Assembly: GCA_900319795.1 (NCBI GenBank)
Contig: ONPU01000006.1
Coordinates: 31,120-95,119, forward strand
From: an uncultured Eubacteriales bacterium
Lineage (GTDB): Bacteria; Bacillota; Clostridia; Lachnospirales; Lachnospiraceae
Direction of reading: 5' to 3'
Length of the DNA stretch: 64,000 nt
Position 1 is the stretch's first letter. Each line of letters begins with the position of its first letter. Under the pieces are notes generated by a model, which saw only the letters and a program-made list of their open reading frames with translations, made no database searches and was not told the DNA's origin. A program made the translations under genes and the position numbers. This document shows, in pieces, positions 34,981 to 44,317 of this stretch.

Positions 34981-37374
34981 CTTGTCTCCTTTCCCGCTTT
35001 CTGCGGCATTGTCATTTCCTTCATTTTCGCTTTTCTCTTCAGCCGCGATGAGCCTGCCCTCCTCGTCAAGAGGAAGCGTGTTTTTCCTTTTTTTGTCTGC
35101 CCGTCTGTCGTAGATCCTGACGAGATTCAGTCTGAGCGCGTTGCTGACGACGCAGAAACTCGAAAGGCTCATGGCCAGGGCTCCGAGCATCGGATTCATC
35201 GTAATCCCGAAGAGCTTCACATAGGCACCCGCGGCGGCCGGGATCAGCAGCGTATTGTAGATCAGGGCCCAGAAGAGATTCTCCAGGATATTTCTGTAAG
35301 TCGCCCGGCTGAGTGAAATCGCGCCGGCCACATCCGAAAGCGTGCTCTTCATAAGAACCACGTCGGCCGCGTCAATCGCCACATCCGTTCCGGCCCCGAT
35401 CGCGATTCCGATATCGGCACGGGTCAGCGCCGGAGCGTCGTTGATGCCGTCTCCGACCATCGCGGTCTTGCCGAAAGAGGCCAGTTTCCGGATCAGCTCC
35501 TCCTTGCCGTCCGGGAGGACGCCGGCGGCCACCTCATTGACACCCGCCAGTTTCCCGATCGCGCGGGCGGTCCGTTCGTTGTCTCCGGTCAGCATCACAA
35601 CGTGAATGCCCATATCCCTCATACGGGAAATGGCTTCCGCGCTGTCCTCCTTCATCGTATCCGCGACGGCAATGATCCCGAGGAACTTCTGATCTTCCGC
35701 AAAATAGAGCGGCGTCCTGCCCTCTTCCGCAAGGAGGCGGGCCGCTTCGCGCGCCTTAGACGGAATTGCGCATTTTTCAAGGATCATCGCTTCATTTCCG
35801 CCATAGAGCACGGTGTTGTTTTTCAGGGTGCCTGAGAGGCCATTTCCCGGAAATGCACGGAAATTGTCCACTTCATCAGCCGCAAGGCCCTCTCCTTCCG
35901 CGAACTGCACGACCGCGCGCGCCAGCGGATGTTCGCTCTTCGTCTCCAGGGAATAGGCTTTCACAAGCAGTTCTTCCCGGTCCGTTCCCTCAAAGGGAAG
36001 AATGTCCGTCACCTCCGGCTCACCCTTTGTAATGGTACCGGTCTTGTCAAGCGCGACAATCTGCACATTGCCCGCTTCCTGCAGGGCGGCCGCGGTTTTG
36101 AACAGAATGCCGTTCCGGGCTCCGACGCCGTTCCCGACCATGATCGCCACGGGCGTCGCGAGACCGAGAGCGCAGGGGCAGCTGACAACCAGCACGCAGA
36201 TGCCGCGGGCCAGAGCATACCCGGCTTCCTTTCCGAGAAGCAGCCAGATCGCGATCGTCGCCAGAGCGATACAGATGACCACGGGCACGAACACGCCCGA
36301 GATCCGGTCCGCCAGCTTCGCTACGGGAGCCTTGGTGGCGGCAGCGTCGCTGACCATCTGAATGATCTTCGAAAGAGTCGTATCTTCGCCAACACGCGTC
36401 GCTTCGCATTTGAGGAATCCGGAGAGGTTGGTCGTTGCCGAAGAGACTTCGTCCCCCGGCTGTTTGTCCACGGGAATGCTCTCTCCCGTGAGCGCGGATT
36501 CGTTGACCGCTCCTCCGCCCTCGAGGACGATGCCGTCCACGGGGATATTTTCCCCGGGCCGGACCACAAAGACATCCCCCGCGTCAACCTCGTCTACGGA
36601 CACGGTCACTTCCTGTCCGTCCCGGATGAGGGTCGCGGTTTTGGGTGCCATTTTCATCAGGCTTTTCAGGGCATCCGTCGTCTTCCCTTTCGAATAGGCC
36701 TCGAGCATTTTCCCGACAGTGATCAGCGTCAGGATCATCGCGGCGGATTCGAAATAGAACTCATGCATATAGCTTTCCGCCAGCGCGGAATTGCCGTCCG
36801 AGACTGCTCTTGTCATGGCGAAGAGCATGACCGTGGAATACACGAAGGACGCCATCGATCCCAGCGCGATCAGCGTATCCATATTCGGAGCCCTGTGGAA
36901 CAGACTCCTGAAGCCGCTTGTGAAGAACTTCCCGTTGATCAGCATGACAATCGCGGCGAGAATCATCTGCACAAGCCCGCATGCGAGGGGGTTTCCTTCG
37001 AAAAATGCCGGCAGCGGGAACCCGAACATCATATGCCCCATCGAAAAATACATCAGCACAATAAGAAAGCCGATTGACGTAATCAACCGCTTCCTAAGAA
37101 CGGGCGTCTCATGGTCTTTGAGAGCCTCTTCCTCCTCCGCCAGTTTCGTCAAAATGCTTTCCTTCTTACTCGCTTTTCCTTTTTTCGACGCGCCGTATCC
37201 GGCGTCCGTCACGGCCTTGATCACATCCGCTTCGGAGGCCGTCCCTTCCACTCCCATCGAATTGGTCAGCAGGCTGACGCTGCACGAAGTGACTCCCGGC
37301 ACATTTGACACCGCTTTTTCCACCCGCGCCTGGCACGCTGCGCAGCTCATGCCTGTTACGGTATACTGTTCCAT
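34768..37374 (-). CDS. copA: Copper-translocating P-type ATPase with N- and C-terminal HMA domains
   Basis: P1B-type ATPase, probably exporting Cu(I). The N-terminal HMA domain has GMSCAAC. The membrane metal site is CPC (about 399-401). DKTGT carries the phosphorylated Asp, near residue 445. GDGINDAP marks the hinge. Unusually, a second HMA domain (GMMCEHC, about 796-868) is fused at the C-terminus after a charged linker. An ATG at 34980 within the gene, behind AAAGGAG, could start a separate 70-residue CopZ-like protein. Start ATG at 37374 behind GAGG; TTG at 37380 is possible. Confidence 0.95.
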   Translation of the reverse strand: MEQYTVTGMSCAACQARVEKAVSNVPGVTSCSVSLLTNSMGVEGTASEADVIKAVTDAGYGASKKGKASKKESILTKLAEEEEALKDHETPVLRKRLITSIGFLIVLMYFSMGHMMFGFPLPAFFEGNPLACGLVQMILAAIVMLINGKFFTSGFRSLFHRAPNMDTLIALGSMASFVYSTVMLFAMTRAVSDGNSALAESYMHEFYFESAAMILTLITVGKMLEAYSKGKTTDALKSLMKMAPKTATLIRDGQEVTVSVDEVDAGDVFVVRPGENIPVDGIVLEGGGAVNESALTGESIPVDKQPGDEVSSATTNLSGFLKCEATRVGEDTTLSKIIQMVSDAAATKAPVAKLADRISGVFVPVVICIALATIAIWLLLGKEAGYALARGICVLVVSCPCALGLATPVAIMVGNGVGARNGILFKTAAALQEAGNVQIVALDKTGTITKGEPEVTDILPFEGTDREELLVKAYSLETKSEHPLARAVVQFAEGEGLAADEVDNFRAFPGNGLSGTLKNNTVLYGGNEAMILEKCAIPSKAREAARLLAEEGRTPLYFAEDQKFLGIIAVADTMKEDSAEAISRMRDMGIHVVMLTGDNERTARAIGKLAGVNEVAAGVLPDGKEELIRKLASFGKTAMVGDGINDAPALTRADIGIAIGAGTDVAIDAADVVLMKSTLSDVAGAISLSRATYRNILENLFWALIYNTLLIPAAAGAYVKLFGITMNPMLGALAMSLSSFCVVSNALRLNLVRIYDRRADKKRKNTLPLDEEGRLIAAEEKSENEGNDNAAESGKGDKMTKTMRIEGMMCEHCEARVKKVLEKLPQVDEAKVSHTEGTAVLTMNADVDDSVLKETVEEQDYKVLGIEA

Positions 37375-37387
37375 TTTCAAGCCTCAC

Positions 37388-37879
37388 TTAATTCCGTTCA
37401 TCCTGTACACATTCGAGCAGGCACACGGCCTGGGCCGAGATTCCCTCTCCCCGTCCCGTAAAGCCGAGGTGTTCCTCCGTAGTGGCTTTCACGTTGACCT
37501 GCCCCGCATGAAGTCCCAGATCCTTCGCGATATTCTCCCGCATCGTTTCAATATGCGGCCGCATCTTCGGTGCCTGGGCAATAATTGTAGCATCAATATT
37601 GGAAATGCGGTACCCTTCCCGAAGGATCTTCTCCCCGCATTCGGCAAGCAGTTTCCTCGAGTCCGCGCCTTTATAAGCCGGATCACTGTCCGGAAAATGA
37701 AGCCCGATATCACCGAGCGCCGCCGCACCGAGCATGGCGTCCATGATCGCGTGAAGGAGCACGTCCGCGTCCGAATGCCCCAGAAGGCCCTTCTCATACG
37801 GAATGTCCACTCCTCCGACAATCAGTTTTCTTCCTTCAACCAGTCTGTGTACATCATATCCGGTTCCGATTCTGAACAT
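37388..37879 (-). CDS. ispF: 2-C-methyl-D-erythritol 2,4-cyclodiphosphate synthase
   Basis: Fifth step of the MEP isoprenoid pathway. Residues 1-163 start [16 protein letters not shown], with the metal ligands in DVH and [11 protein letters not shown], and end with the family [10 protein letters not shown] stretch. ATG at 37879 behind GAGGA; upstream frame to 37900 enters a palindromic repeat. It precedes copA by 13 bases; a functional link is not evident. Confidence 0.95.
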   Translation of the reverse strand: MFRIGTGYDVHRLVEGRKLIVGGVDIPYEKGLLGHSDADVLLHAIMDAMLGAAALGDIGLHFPDSDPAYKGADSRKLLAECGEKILREGYRISNIDATIIAQAPKMRPHIETMRENIAKDLGLHAGQVNVKATTEEHLGFTGRGEGISAQAVCLLECVQDERN

Positions 37880-37892
37880 GTTTTCCTCCTCA

Positions 37893-37960
37893 TGCACCAC
37901 CGGTGCCTGACCCCTCTGGTGCAGCTTTATGCACCACCGGTGCCTGACCCCTCTGGTGCA
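37893..37960. repeat. Dispersed palindromic repeat, copy 4 (two identical 31-mers)
   Basis: The same 31 bases occur at 37893-37923 and 37930-37960 (TGCACCACCGGTGCC... TGGTGCA), 6 bases apart. They resemble copy 1 at 261 in reverse orientation. The right copy encodes the last eight residues of the DUF4340 gene; the left copy abuts the ispF ribosome site. Confidence 0.92.
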
Positions 37961-38505
37961 GCGTAGTCTGCCTTCCCATACTGAAGGGAAGCGAGAACAG
38001 ACGAAGACACCGCATAAATCCGTGACGGATCGTCATCGAGATATAAATAGACGTCCCCCGTCATATCATTGGTATTTCCGACAGCCATCCGGATCGACTC
38101 CCCGCTCTTCTTCCTGACGGTCACCGTATACGAGGGTTCTTCAAGCCCGTATTCCGAAAGCGCCCCGGGATGTTCCAGCGTCTGCACCAGCCTCACGCCG
38201 GTAAGGGACGCTGCCGCGGCCCCTGCTTTTGTCTGATCGATCTGATCAGATGAGAGGTGTTCCCCGTCTGATGCATCGAGCTGCCATTTTCCATCATCGA
38301 GGGAAAAGCTGAGCGTATCCCCCTCGCTTTTAACGATCTCAAAGCTCTCTATATCCGTCACCGTAAGGTCGTTCAGAAGATCCGGAGCCGAGGACTCCTT
38401 TTCCCAGACAGATGTCTTCTTTCGTACGAAAAATAATACCGCCGCAAGCACTGCTAATATCAGGCACCAGACAAGCAGCATTTTCATCCGCTTCTTTTTT
38501 TTCAT
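37927..38505 (-). CDS. DUF4340 protein of an ABC module, possibly truncated
   Basis: A 192-residue protein with one N-terminal membrane segment (about 9-27) and an extracytoplasmic DUF4340 region ([13 protein letters not shown]-like [18 protein letters not shown], then [15 protein letters not shown]). Many relatives beside GldG-like proteins are longer. Here the frame ends in GSGTGGA, which is repeat sequence, so the gene may have lost its 3' end by repeat insertion. It overlaps the GldFG gene by 4 bases and is the last gene of the module. Confidence 0.82.
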   Translation of the reverse strand: MKKKKRMKMLLVWCLILAVLAAVLFFVRKKTSVWEKESSAPDLLNDLTVTDIESFEIVKSEGDTLSFSLDDGKWQLDASDGEHLSSDQIDQTKAGAAAASLTGVRLVQTLEHPGALSEYGLEEPSYTVTVRKKSGESIRMAVGNTNDMTGDVYLYLDDDPSRIYAVSSSVLASLQYGKADYAAPEGSGTGGA

Positions 38506-40877
38506 CGTTTCATCCTCCGCCTCCAGACGACAATCCCGGCGACCAGGATCAGTCCCGGCAAAAGGAACATCAGCGCATTTCCGAGCACCATCTGAATTCC
38601 GCTTTTTACTACGGTCTGCGGAATCGCGAGGCTCTTCGCCTCAACCGAAACGGTCTGTTTCCGGTCGCACAGATAGGAAAGCGCGTTGGCAAACAGCACG
38701 GTATTCCCGTCGGGGAGCGCGGTATACTGCTGAATCAGCGTCGACAGCGCGTCCGAGCTGAAAAGACAGGGTGACGTAAAATACAAGAGCCGCATCACCT
38801 TGAGGGGCTCGTCGCTGCCCTCATCCGCGTCTTTCTCCTCGCTTCCTTCCCCGTCCGGCAGAGGAACATCCGGCGTCCCCAAACTGCCTTCCGTAAGCGA
38901 CTGTTCCACGCATGCTCCGAGGACAAAGCTGCCCTCTTCGTCTCCCTCTTCCTTCGCCACGCTCGTATCGATTCCCTCTTTCAGATAAGAGGAAGCCGAA
39001 CTGAGAAGCAGGGACTCAATCGTATAGACGGCATCGTCCGTATGCTCGGTGTAAATGGCTTCCGGAAGAGCGTAAACAATATTGCGGTTCGAGAGGTCGT
39101 GCGTCACCTCCGTATTGGCCGCCTCAGGAATAATCAGATAGGGCGCCTGCACAAAGGCGTTTTCATTTCCCTCCATCACGAGTTTTCCGGAACGTGTCAG
39201 ACCATAAGCCTCCAGAACCTCATTCAGCACGGGGGTTTGGGTCCCCGTCACCTGGTCCGGCATGGTGACGATCATGGCATGCCCGCCGTTGTCCAGATAC
39301 CAGCGCACTTTCTTCGCCTCCGCGTCACTCAAATCCGCTGCCGGCGCGAAAATCATCAGCATCGTGCAGTCCTCCGGAATCTCTTCGGACAGAAGATTCA
39401 CTTCAGCTGTTTCAATATTGGATTTCTTCAGTGCCGCGAGCATCCCGTCGCTCAGCGCCACCTCATCGTGCCCTGTCGTATAGCAGAGCTTCGCCTCATC
39501 CGGATCCGTGACGCGCGCGATCGCGCTGGTAATCTGCCCTTCGGCATCGAATGCGGACGGACTTTCCGCGTAGGGGCTTTCATAGACATAAAAGGCCGCG
39601 TAATCCGCCACCTCGGACCGGTCGCCCGCGACGGCGATCACCGAATTGAGGGAAAGCGGTTCATCCGTAAACTGCTTCGCGAATGTTGGCTGCGCCACCG
39701 CGTCAATCCGCTCGTAATGAATCCTCGGCGAATACGCTTCATAGGATTCGACAAGCTTCTCAACGGGTTCGTCCTCCTGCCCGCTTTCGGAGATCAGGTA
39801 GAGCGTCACATCCGTTTCAAGCGAATCCAGCAGCTCTTTCGTCACGGATCCGACGGAATAGAGCTTCTGGCCGGAAAGATCCGCGCTCGTCATTCCCTTC
39901 GGAAGCGCACCCGCGATCATATTGACGAGAATGACGGCCGCCGCCGCTGCCGCCGTAACAGCCGCCGCATAGCTTCCGTTCTGCAGCCTTCCCTCTGCCA
40001 TGCTGTCCCATCTTCTGCGCTGGATGGACTGCACAGTGAGTACATTTCCAATAACAATCCAGGAAATGAAATACAGAAGATCCGAAAGCGTAAACACGCC
40101 TCCGGCAGCATTTTGAAAATGAGAACCGAAGTCCAGTACGCGAAGTACCGACTCCGTTCTGCCGTCAAACCAGTCCGGCCGGAAATAAAACGCCGCGCAG
40201 ATTCCGAGCGCGAGCACCGCCCCGAATCCCGCGCTGATCGGGAAATGCTTTGTCATCAGATAAAGCACCGCCCCCGCAAGAAGCGCGAGAACCACCAGAA
40301 AGAGCAGCGAAGACATGCGGCTCATACTGAGAATCGTATAAATGCTTCCGAGCATCTGGCTGGCGAAAATAAAGACCAGCGTCCCGATCGCGGCAATGAT
40401 GATATTTTCCGTACAGCTGGAAATAAACATGCCGATCGTAAGATACGCGCACCCCATGAGGAAAAACATGAGAAGAACCGCGTAATCCCAGACCAGGGTT
40501 TCCCGGACCTGCTCCGTCTGAAAACGAAGCATGATGAGCGGATAGAGCGCCGCGACGAAAACCGGCAAAAGAAGCTGGAAGACCAGCGCGAGATATTTGC
40601 CAAGCACGATTGCCGCCGGTTTCTGCGAAGAAGTCAGAAGCAGCTGGTCCGTCTTCTGCTTCCGCTCGTCCGCGAAGCTGCGCATTGTCAGTACGGGTAC
40701 GGCGATATAGAAAAGCAGCACGGAAGAACTGACCGTATAGTGATAGGTCAGCGCGCCATTATACAGATTGTAGTAGCGGAACATCAGGCCGAAAATGAGA
40801 AGCATGGCGGCGGACGCAATCGCCGCGGTCAGATTGCCGTACGAGGCCCGCAGTTCTTTTTTGAATACCGCAGTCAT
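38502..40877 (-). CDS. Fused ABC-2 permease and GldG-like auxiliary protein
   Basis: A 791-residue fusion. Residues 1-250 are an ABC-2 permease with six membrane segments (KELRASYGNLTAAIAS at the start; FADERKQKTDQLLLTS). After another membrane segment near 310-330, a large extracytoplasmic GldG/ABC_transp_aux domain (about 340-700) follows, and a C-terminal membrane anchor (about 765-787). In Bacteroidetes GldF and GldG are separate gliding genes; in Clostridia the module has no known substrate. ATGA overlap with the ATPase gene. Confidence 0.88.
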   Translation of the reverse strand: MTAVFKKELRASYGNLTAAIASAAMLLIFGLMFRYYNLYNGALTYHYTVSSSVLLFYIAVPVLTMRSFADERKQKTDQLLLTSSQKPAAIVLGKYLALVFQLLLPVFVAALYPLIMLRFQTEQVRETLVWDYAVLLMFFLMGCAYLTIGMFISSCTENIIIAAIGTLVFIFASQMLGSIYTILSMSRMSSLLFLVVLALLAGAVLYLMTKHFPISAGFGAVLALGICAAFYFRPDWFDGRTESVLRVLDFGSHFQNAAGGVFTLSDLLYFISWIVIGNVLTVQSIQRRRWDSMAEGRLQNGSYAAAVTAAAAAAVILVNMIAGALPKGMTSADLSGQKLYSVGSVTKELLDSLETDVTLYLISESGQEDEPVEKLVESYEAYSPRIHYERIDAVAQPTFAKQFTDEPLSLNSVIAVAGDRSEVADYAAFYVYESPYAESPSAFDAEGQITSAIARVTDPDEAKLCYTTGHDEVALSDGMLAALKKSNIETAEVNLLSEEIPEDCTMLMIFAPAADLSDAEAKKVRWYLDNGGHAMIVTMPDQVTGTQTPVLNEVLEAYGLTRSGKLVMEGNENAFVQAPYLIIPEAANTEVTHDLSNRNIVYALPEAIYTEHTDDAVYTIESLLLSSASSYLKEGIDTSVAKEEGDEEGSFVLGACVEQSLTEGSLGTPDVPLPDGEGSEEKDADEGSDEPLKVMRLLYFTSPCLFSSDALSTLIQQYTALPDGNTVLFANALSYLCDRKQTVSVEAKSLAIPQTVVKSGIQMVLGNALMFLLPGLILVAGIVVWRRRMKR

Positions 40878-41623
40878 GGTTCCTCCTCCCCGGCTTCCTC
40901 TGAATGTTCCTCCTCGGCGGTCAGCTTGAGGAAAATCTCCTCCAAAGACTCCCTGCCGGTCTTTTCACGCAGCTCTTCCAGGCTTCCCCATGCCGCCTTC
41001 ATCCCCTCCGAAAGGATCAGGATCTCATCACAGACTTCGGCAATTTCACTTAAAATATGGGAACTCAGAAGGATCGTATGATCCTTCTTCAGCTTCCGGA
41101 TCAGGTCGCGGATCTCAATCACCTGCTTGGGATCGAGGCCTGCCGTCGGCTCGTCCAGAACGAGAATCTTCGGGTCTCCGATGAGCGCCATCGCGAATCC
41201 GACCCGCTGCCTGAACCCCTTCGAAAGATTGCGTCCCAGCCGCTCTTCCACTTCCGAAAGGCCGAGCTCTTTTGACACACGCAGGATCTCTTCCTTCATT
41301 TCCTTTCCGGAAATCTTCCGAAGTCCGGCCGCGAATTCCAGATTTTCCCTGACCGTCAGCTCGGGATAGACAGGGGGCACTTCCGGCAGATAGCCGATCA
41401 GTCTTTTGGCTTCCTCCGGCTCTTCATTCAGATCATGGCCTCCGATCCGGATGCTTCCCGAAGTCGGAGACAGATATCCCGTAATCATATTGAGCGCCGT
41501 GCTCTTGCCGGCGCCGTTCGGCCCCAGAAAGCCGGTCACCGTTCCTTCCTTCAGAATAAACTCCAGGTCTTCCAAAGCCGCATGATCACCGTAGTATTTT
41601 GTCAGTCCGGATACTTCAATCAA
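40874..41623 (-). CDS. ABC transporter ATP-binding protein (GldA/CcmA type)
   Basis: ATPase of 249 residues for the fused permease downstream. Walker A GPNGAGKST, signature LSKGFRQRVG, Walker B ILVLDEPTAGLD, and the switch His in LLSSHILSE. The start at 41623 is a TTG with AAAGGGG upstream. It is the first gene of the three-gene module. Confidence 0.93.
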   Translation of the reverse strand: MIEVSGLTKYYGDHAALEDLEFILKEGTVTGFLGPNGAGKSTALNMITGYLSPTSGSIRIGGHDLNEEPEEAKRLIGYLPEVPPVYPELTVRENLEFAAGLRKISGKEMKEEILRVSKELGLSEVEERLGRNLSKGFRQRVGFAMALIGDPKILVLDEPTAGLDPKQVIEIRDLIRKLKKDHTILLSSHILSEIAEVCDEILILSEGMKAAWGSLEELREKTGRESLEEIFLKLTAEEEHSEEAGEEEP

Positions 41624-41713
41624 ATCGCAATGCCCCTTTCCGAAAATACAGCTATCATACAGACAAAATGTGTCAAAATCGTAAAATCCAGGCGAAACAG
41701 CTTTTCCTCAATC

Positions 41714-41784
41714 ATTCGTATGTAAGAACATCTTTTTCCTCGACGTAAACTTAACCTCGTCAAAAGATGTTCTTACATACGAAT
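41714..41784. repeat. Perfect 23-bp inverted repeat (71-bp palindrome)
   Basis: 41714-41736 is the exact reverse complement of 41762-41784 (CGTATGTAAGAACATC core). The 25-base loop contains short complementary CGACG/CGTC. It lies between HPr copy 2 and the ABC module. No T-run follows either arm directly. The rest of 41624-41931 holds only the terminator at 41869. Confidence 0.85.
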
Positions 41785-41868
41785 CTTTGAAGGTCAATGT
41801 TAAAAACACTTTAGACACAGCATTTTCCACAGCACTATATTTTAAATGGAGACCCCGGGGAAATCAAT

Positions 41869-41895
41869 AAAAAACCGCCCGGGGAAACCGGGCGG
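41869..41895 (-). terminator. Rho-independent terminator of HPr copy 2
   Basis: CCGCCCGG (41875-41882) pairs with CCGGGCGG (41888-41895). On the minus strand it is followed by TTTTTTATT. Confidence 0.9.
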
Positions 41896-41931
41896 AAATG
41901 CATGTTCCATCTATGCGCTTAATCTCTTGAA

Positions 41932-42189
41932 TCAAAGATTTGCATTCATGAAAGCTTCAAGATCAGCAGCTGCCTTATCTTCGTCAGCGCCTTCAATCTT
42001 GAAAGTAACTGTTTCACCCTGCTTTGCGCCAAGGCCCATCACCGCGAAAATCTTGGAAGCGTTGCCGGACTTTTCACCCTTGGAAATCGTAACTGTACTT
42101 TCAAAGCTCTTCGCCAGTTTTACGAGTTCGCCGGCCGGTCTTGCGTGGATGCCCTGCGCGTCTTTGATCGTGTAGCTGAATTCTTTCAT
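41932..42189 (-). CDS. ptsH: HPr phosphocarrier protein (copy 2, beside the fructose PTS)
   Basis: PTS phosphocarrier of 85 residues with His15 in GIHARPAG. Residues 45-46 read Ser-Lys (NASKIFAVMGLG) where Bacillus HPr has Lys-Ser46, so the regulatory Ser is displaced by one. The ATG at 42189 is 9 bases behind AAGGAG; an ATG at 42198 abuts the ribosome site and is unlikely. It lies after fruA with its own promoter and terminator, and is probably the general HPr for FruA. Confidence 0.94.
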   Translation of the reverse strand: MKEFSYTIKDAQGIHARPAGELVKLAKSFESTVTISKGEKSGNASKIFAVMGLGAKQGETVTFKIEGADEDKAAADLEAFMNANL

Positions 42190-42267
42190 CGGAATCATCT
42201 CCTTCTTTTATGATATGGTGTTTTGAATCACGGCTTCCAGATTTTCTCTGTCTGCCTTATTGTTCAC

Positions 42268-42297
42268 ATTATACCACGACAGTGTCTATCATGTGAA
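42268..42297 (-). promoter_or_regulatory. Promoter of HPr copy 2
   Basis: Minus-strand TTCACA (42292-42297), 18 bases, TGG-TATAAT extended -10 (TATAAT 42268-42273). It allows HPr expression independent of fructose. Confidence 0.7.
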
Positions 42298-42321
42298 TGT
42301 ATTTTGATACTGTTTCAGATA

Positions 42322-44274
42322 TCAAAGTCCGCTTTCTTCCTTCGAAAGGGGCTTCTTCAGGAAGCTGAGGATCAGGCAGCCGGCGATCGAACCGACAGCG
42401 AGCGCCACAAAGTACATGACCGGATTTCCGATGATCGGAATGACCCAGAAGCCGCCGTGAGGAGCCGGTGAAGTGCAGTGGAACGCCGCGGATATCGCGC
42501 CGGAGATGGCGGATCCGATGATGCAGGACGGAAGTACACGTCCGGGATCTGCTGCCGCATAGGGAATGGCACCTTCGGAAATGAAGGAAAGACCCATGAT
42601 CCAGTTCACCACGCCTGCTTTTCTGTCGTTCTCTGTCCAGCGATTCTTGAAGAGCAGAGTTGAAAGCGCGATTACAAGAGGAGGAACCATACCGCCGACC
42701 ATAACGGATGCCATGATGATCTGTCCGGATTCCGTACCCTCAGCCAGCATCGCCGTACCGAATACGTATGCCGCCTTGTTGAACGGGCCGCCCATGTCGA
42801 TGGACATCATGCCGCCGACGATTGCTCCGAGAAGAACCAGGTTGGTTGTGCCGAGGCCATTGAGGAAGTTTGTCATGGCCGTATTGATTCCGGCGAAAAT
42901 CGGGTTGACGGTAAACATCACGATACCGATTCCGAGAATGCCGAGCAGCGGGTACAGCAGCACCGGCTTGATGCCTTCCAGAGAATCCGGAAGCTTGTCA
43001 CAGACGTTTTCAAGCCATTTTACAAAATAACCTGCTACAAAGCCTGCGAACAGCGCGCCGAGGAAACCGCCGCCGATCGCTTCAGCACCGCCGAGCCAGC
43101 CCCAGGAATAACCCGCTTTGGCAAGAGCGCCGCCGACAAAACCGACTGCAAGACCCGGACGGTCCGCGATGGACATCGCGATGTATCCGGCGAGAATCGG
43201 GAGCATGAAGCCGAACGCTTCACCGCCTACCGCGTTAAAGAAATGAGCCAGCGGTGTCGCCGAACCGAAGGATCCGCCGGCATTCGGAGCCAGGAAACCG
43301 TCGATCAGGAAGGAAATGGCAATCAGGATACCGCCGCCGACAACGAACGGGAGCATATGGGAAACACCGTTCATCAGGTTTTTGTAGATCGTCTGGCCGA
43401 CGCTCTGCGGTTCCCTCGGTCCTGCGCTCACGGCAGTCCCCTGCTGAATCGGGGCTTCGCCGTTCAGGATCTTGTTGATCAGTTCTTCCGGCTTGTTGAT
43501 GCCGTTGGAGACGGAAGTCTCATACACCATCTTGCCTCCGAAACGGGCACGGTCGATGTTCTTGTCCGCCGCGATGATGATGCCCTTCGCATGAGCGATT
43601 TCATCGGCTGTCAGAACATTTTTCGCACCTACGGAGCCCTGGGTTTCCGCTTTCAGCTTCAGACCCATCTCAGCCGCTTTCTTCTCAAGCGCTTCCGCTG
43701 CCATATAAGTATGAGCAATACCTGTCGGGCAGGCTGTAATGGCCAGAAGGTCCGGATAGTTGCCGGCGTCCGTCGCAGCCTGAGCCGCAATGGCCTTTTC
43801 GCCTTCTTCAGCGATTCTGGCAGTTTCTGCCTTGTCGATTACCTGCAGGAACTCCTCAGGCGTCTGAGCTTTTCTCAGATTGGCTGTGAAATCTTCGTCC
43901 ATCAGAAGCGTCGCCAGACGGGACAGCACTTCCAGATGCACGTTGTCCTTGGTATTCGGCGCCGCGATCATGAACAGAAGATCCGACGGTTCTCCGTCCG
44001 GAGCGTCATAATCGACACCGCCCGGAACGGTCATGGCGGCAAGGCCCGGACGCTTTACAACATCCGTCTTGGCGTGGGGAATCGCGATTCCCTCTCCCAT
44101 AGCCGTTGTGCTTTCCTCTTCTCTCGCGAGAATGGCTTCCTTATACTTTGCCACGTCGGAAATGTTGCCGGAAGCATCCTGAAGGGCGACAAGCTGGTCA
44201 ATCGCATCCATCTTGCTCGCTGCCTGGCCGTTGAGCTTGATGCCCTCAACTTTCAGCAGATCACTAATTTTCAT
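42322..44274 (-). CDS. fruA: PTS fructose transporter, fused EIIA-EIIB-EIIC
   Basis: Imports fructose and phosphorylates it to fructose 1-phosphate. Domains in order: EIIA (1-150) with His67 in GIAIPHAKT; EIIB (about 172-270) with Cys182 in ITACPTGIAHT; EIIC (about 300-640), multi-spanning. The 650-residue start at 44274 lies behind AAAGGAGG; the frame extends to 44334 but that part overlaps the intergenic region. Third gene of fruR-fruK-fruA. Confidence 0.96.
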   Translation of the reverse strand: MKISDLLKVEGIKLNGQAASKMDAIDQLVALQDASGNISDVAKYKEAILAREEESTTAMGEGIAIPHAKTDVVKRPGLAAMTVPGGVDYDAPDGEPSDLLFMIAAPNTKDNVHLEVLSRLATLLMDEDFTANLRKAQTPEEFLQVIDKAETARIAEEGEKAIAAQAATDAGNYPDLLAITACPTGIAHTYMAAEALEKKAAEMGLKLKAETQGSVGAKNVLTADEIAHAKGIIIAADKNIDRARFGGKMVYETSVSNGINKPEELINKILNGEAPIQQGTAVSAGPREPQSVGQTIYKNLMNGVSHMLPFVVGGGILIAISFLIDGFLAPNAGGSFGSATPLAHFFNAVGGEAFGFMLPILAGYIAMSIADRPGLAVGFVGGALAKAGYSWGWLGGAEAIGGGFLGALFAGFVAGYFVKWLENVCDKLPDSLEGIKPVLLYPLLGILGIGIVMFTVNPIFAGINTAMTNFLNGLGTTNLVLLGAIVGGMMSIDMGGPFNKAAYVFGTAMLAEGTESGQIIMASVMVGGMVPPLVIALSTLLFKNRWTENDRKAGVVNWIMGLSFISEGAIPYAAADPGRVLPSCIIGSAISGAISAAFHCTSPAPHGGFWVIPIIGNPVMYFVALAVGSIAGCLILSFLKKPLSKEESGL

Positions 44275-44317
44275 CCTACTCTTCCTCCTTTTTGAACCTC
44301 TATGACGACAGGCACGA

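Noticed and set aside
37893-37960. Two identical 31-bp repeats considered as a CRISPR array
   Set aside because: The gap is only 6 bases, there are only two copies, and the unit also occurs elsewhere as a dispersed palindrome.
39042-41081. Very long plus-strand open frame (679 codons) opposite the GldFG and ABC ATPase genes
   Set aside because: It is antisense to clear ABC genes, has an Arg/His-rich composition without any domain, and lacks a ribosome site. Similar antisense frames at 6056, 11890, 35929, 43243 and 56999 were rejected for the same reason.
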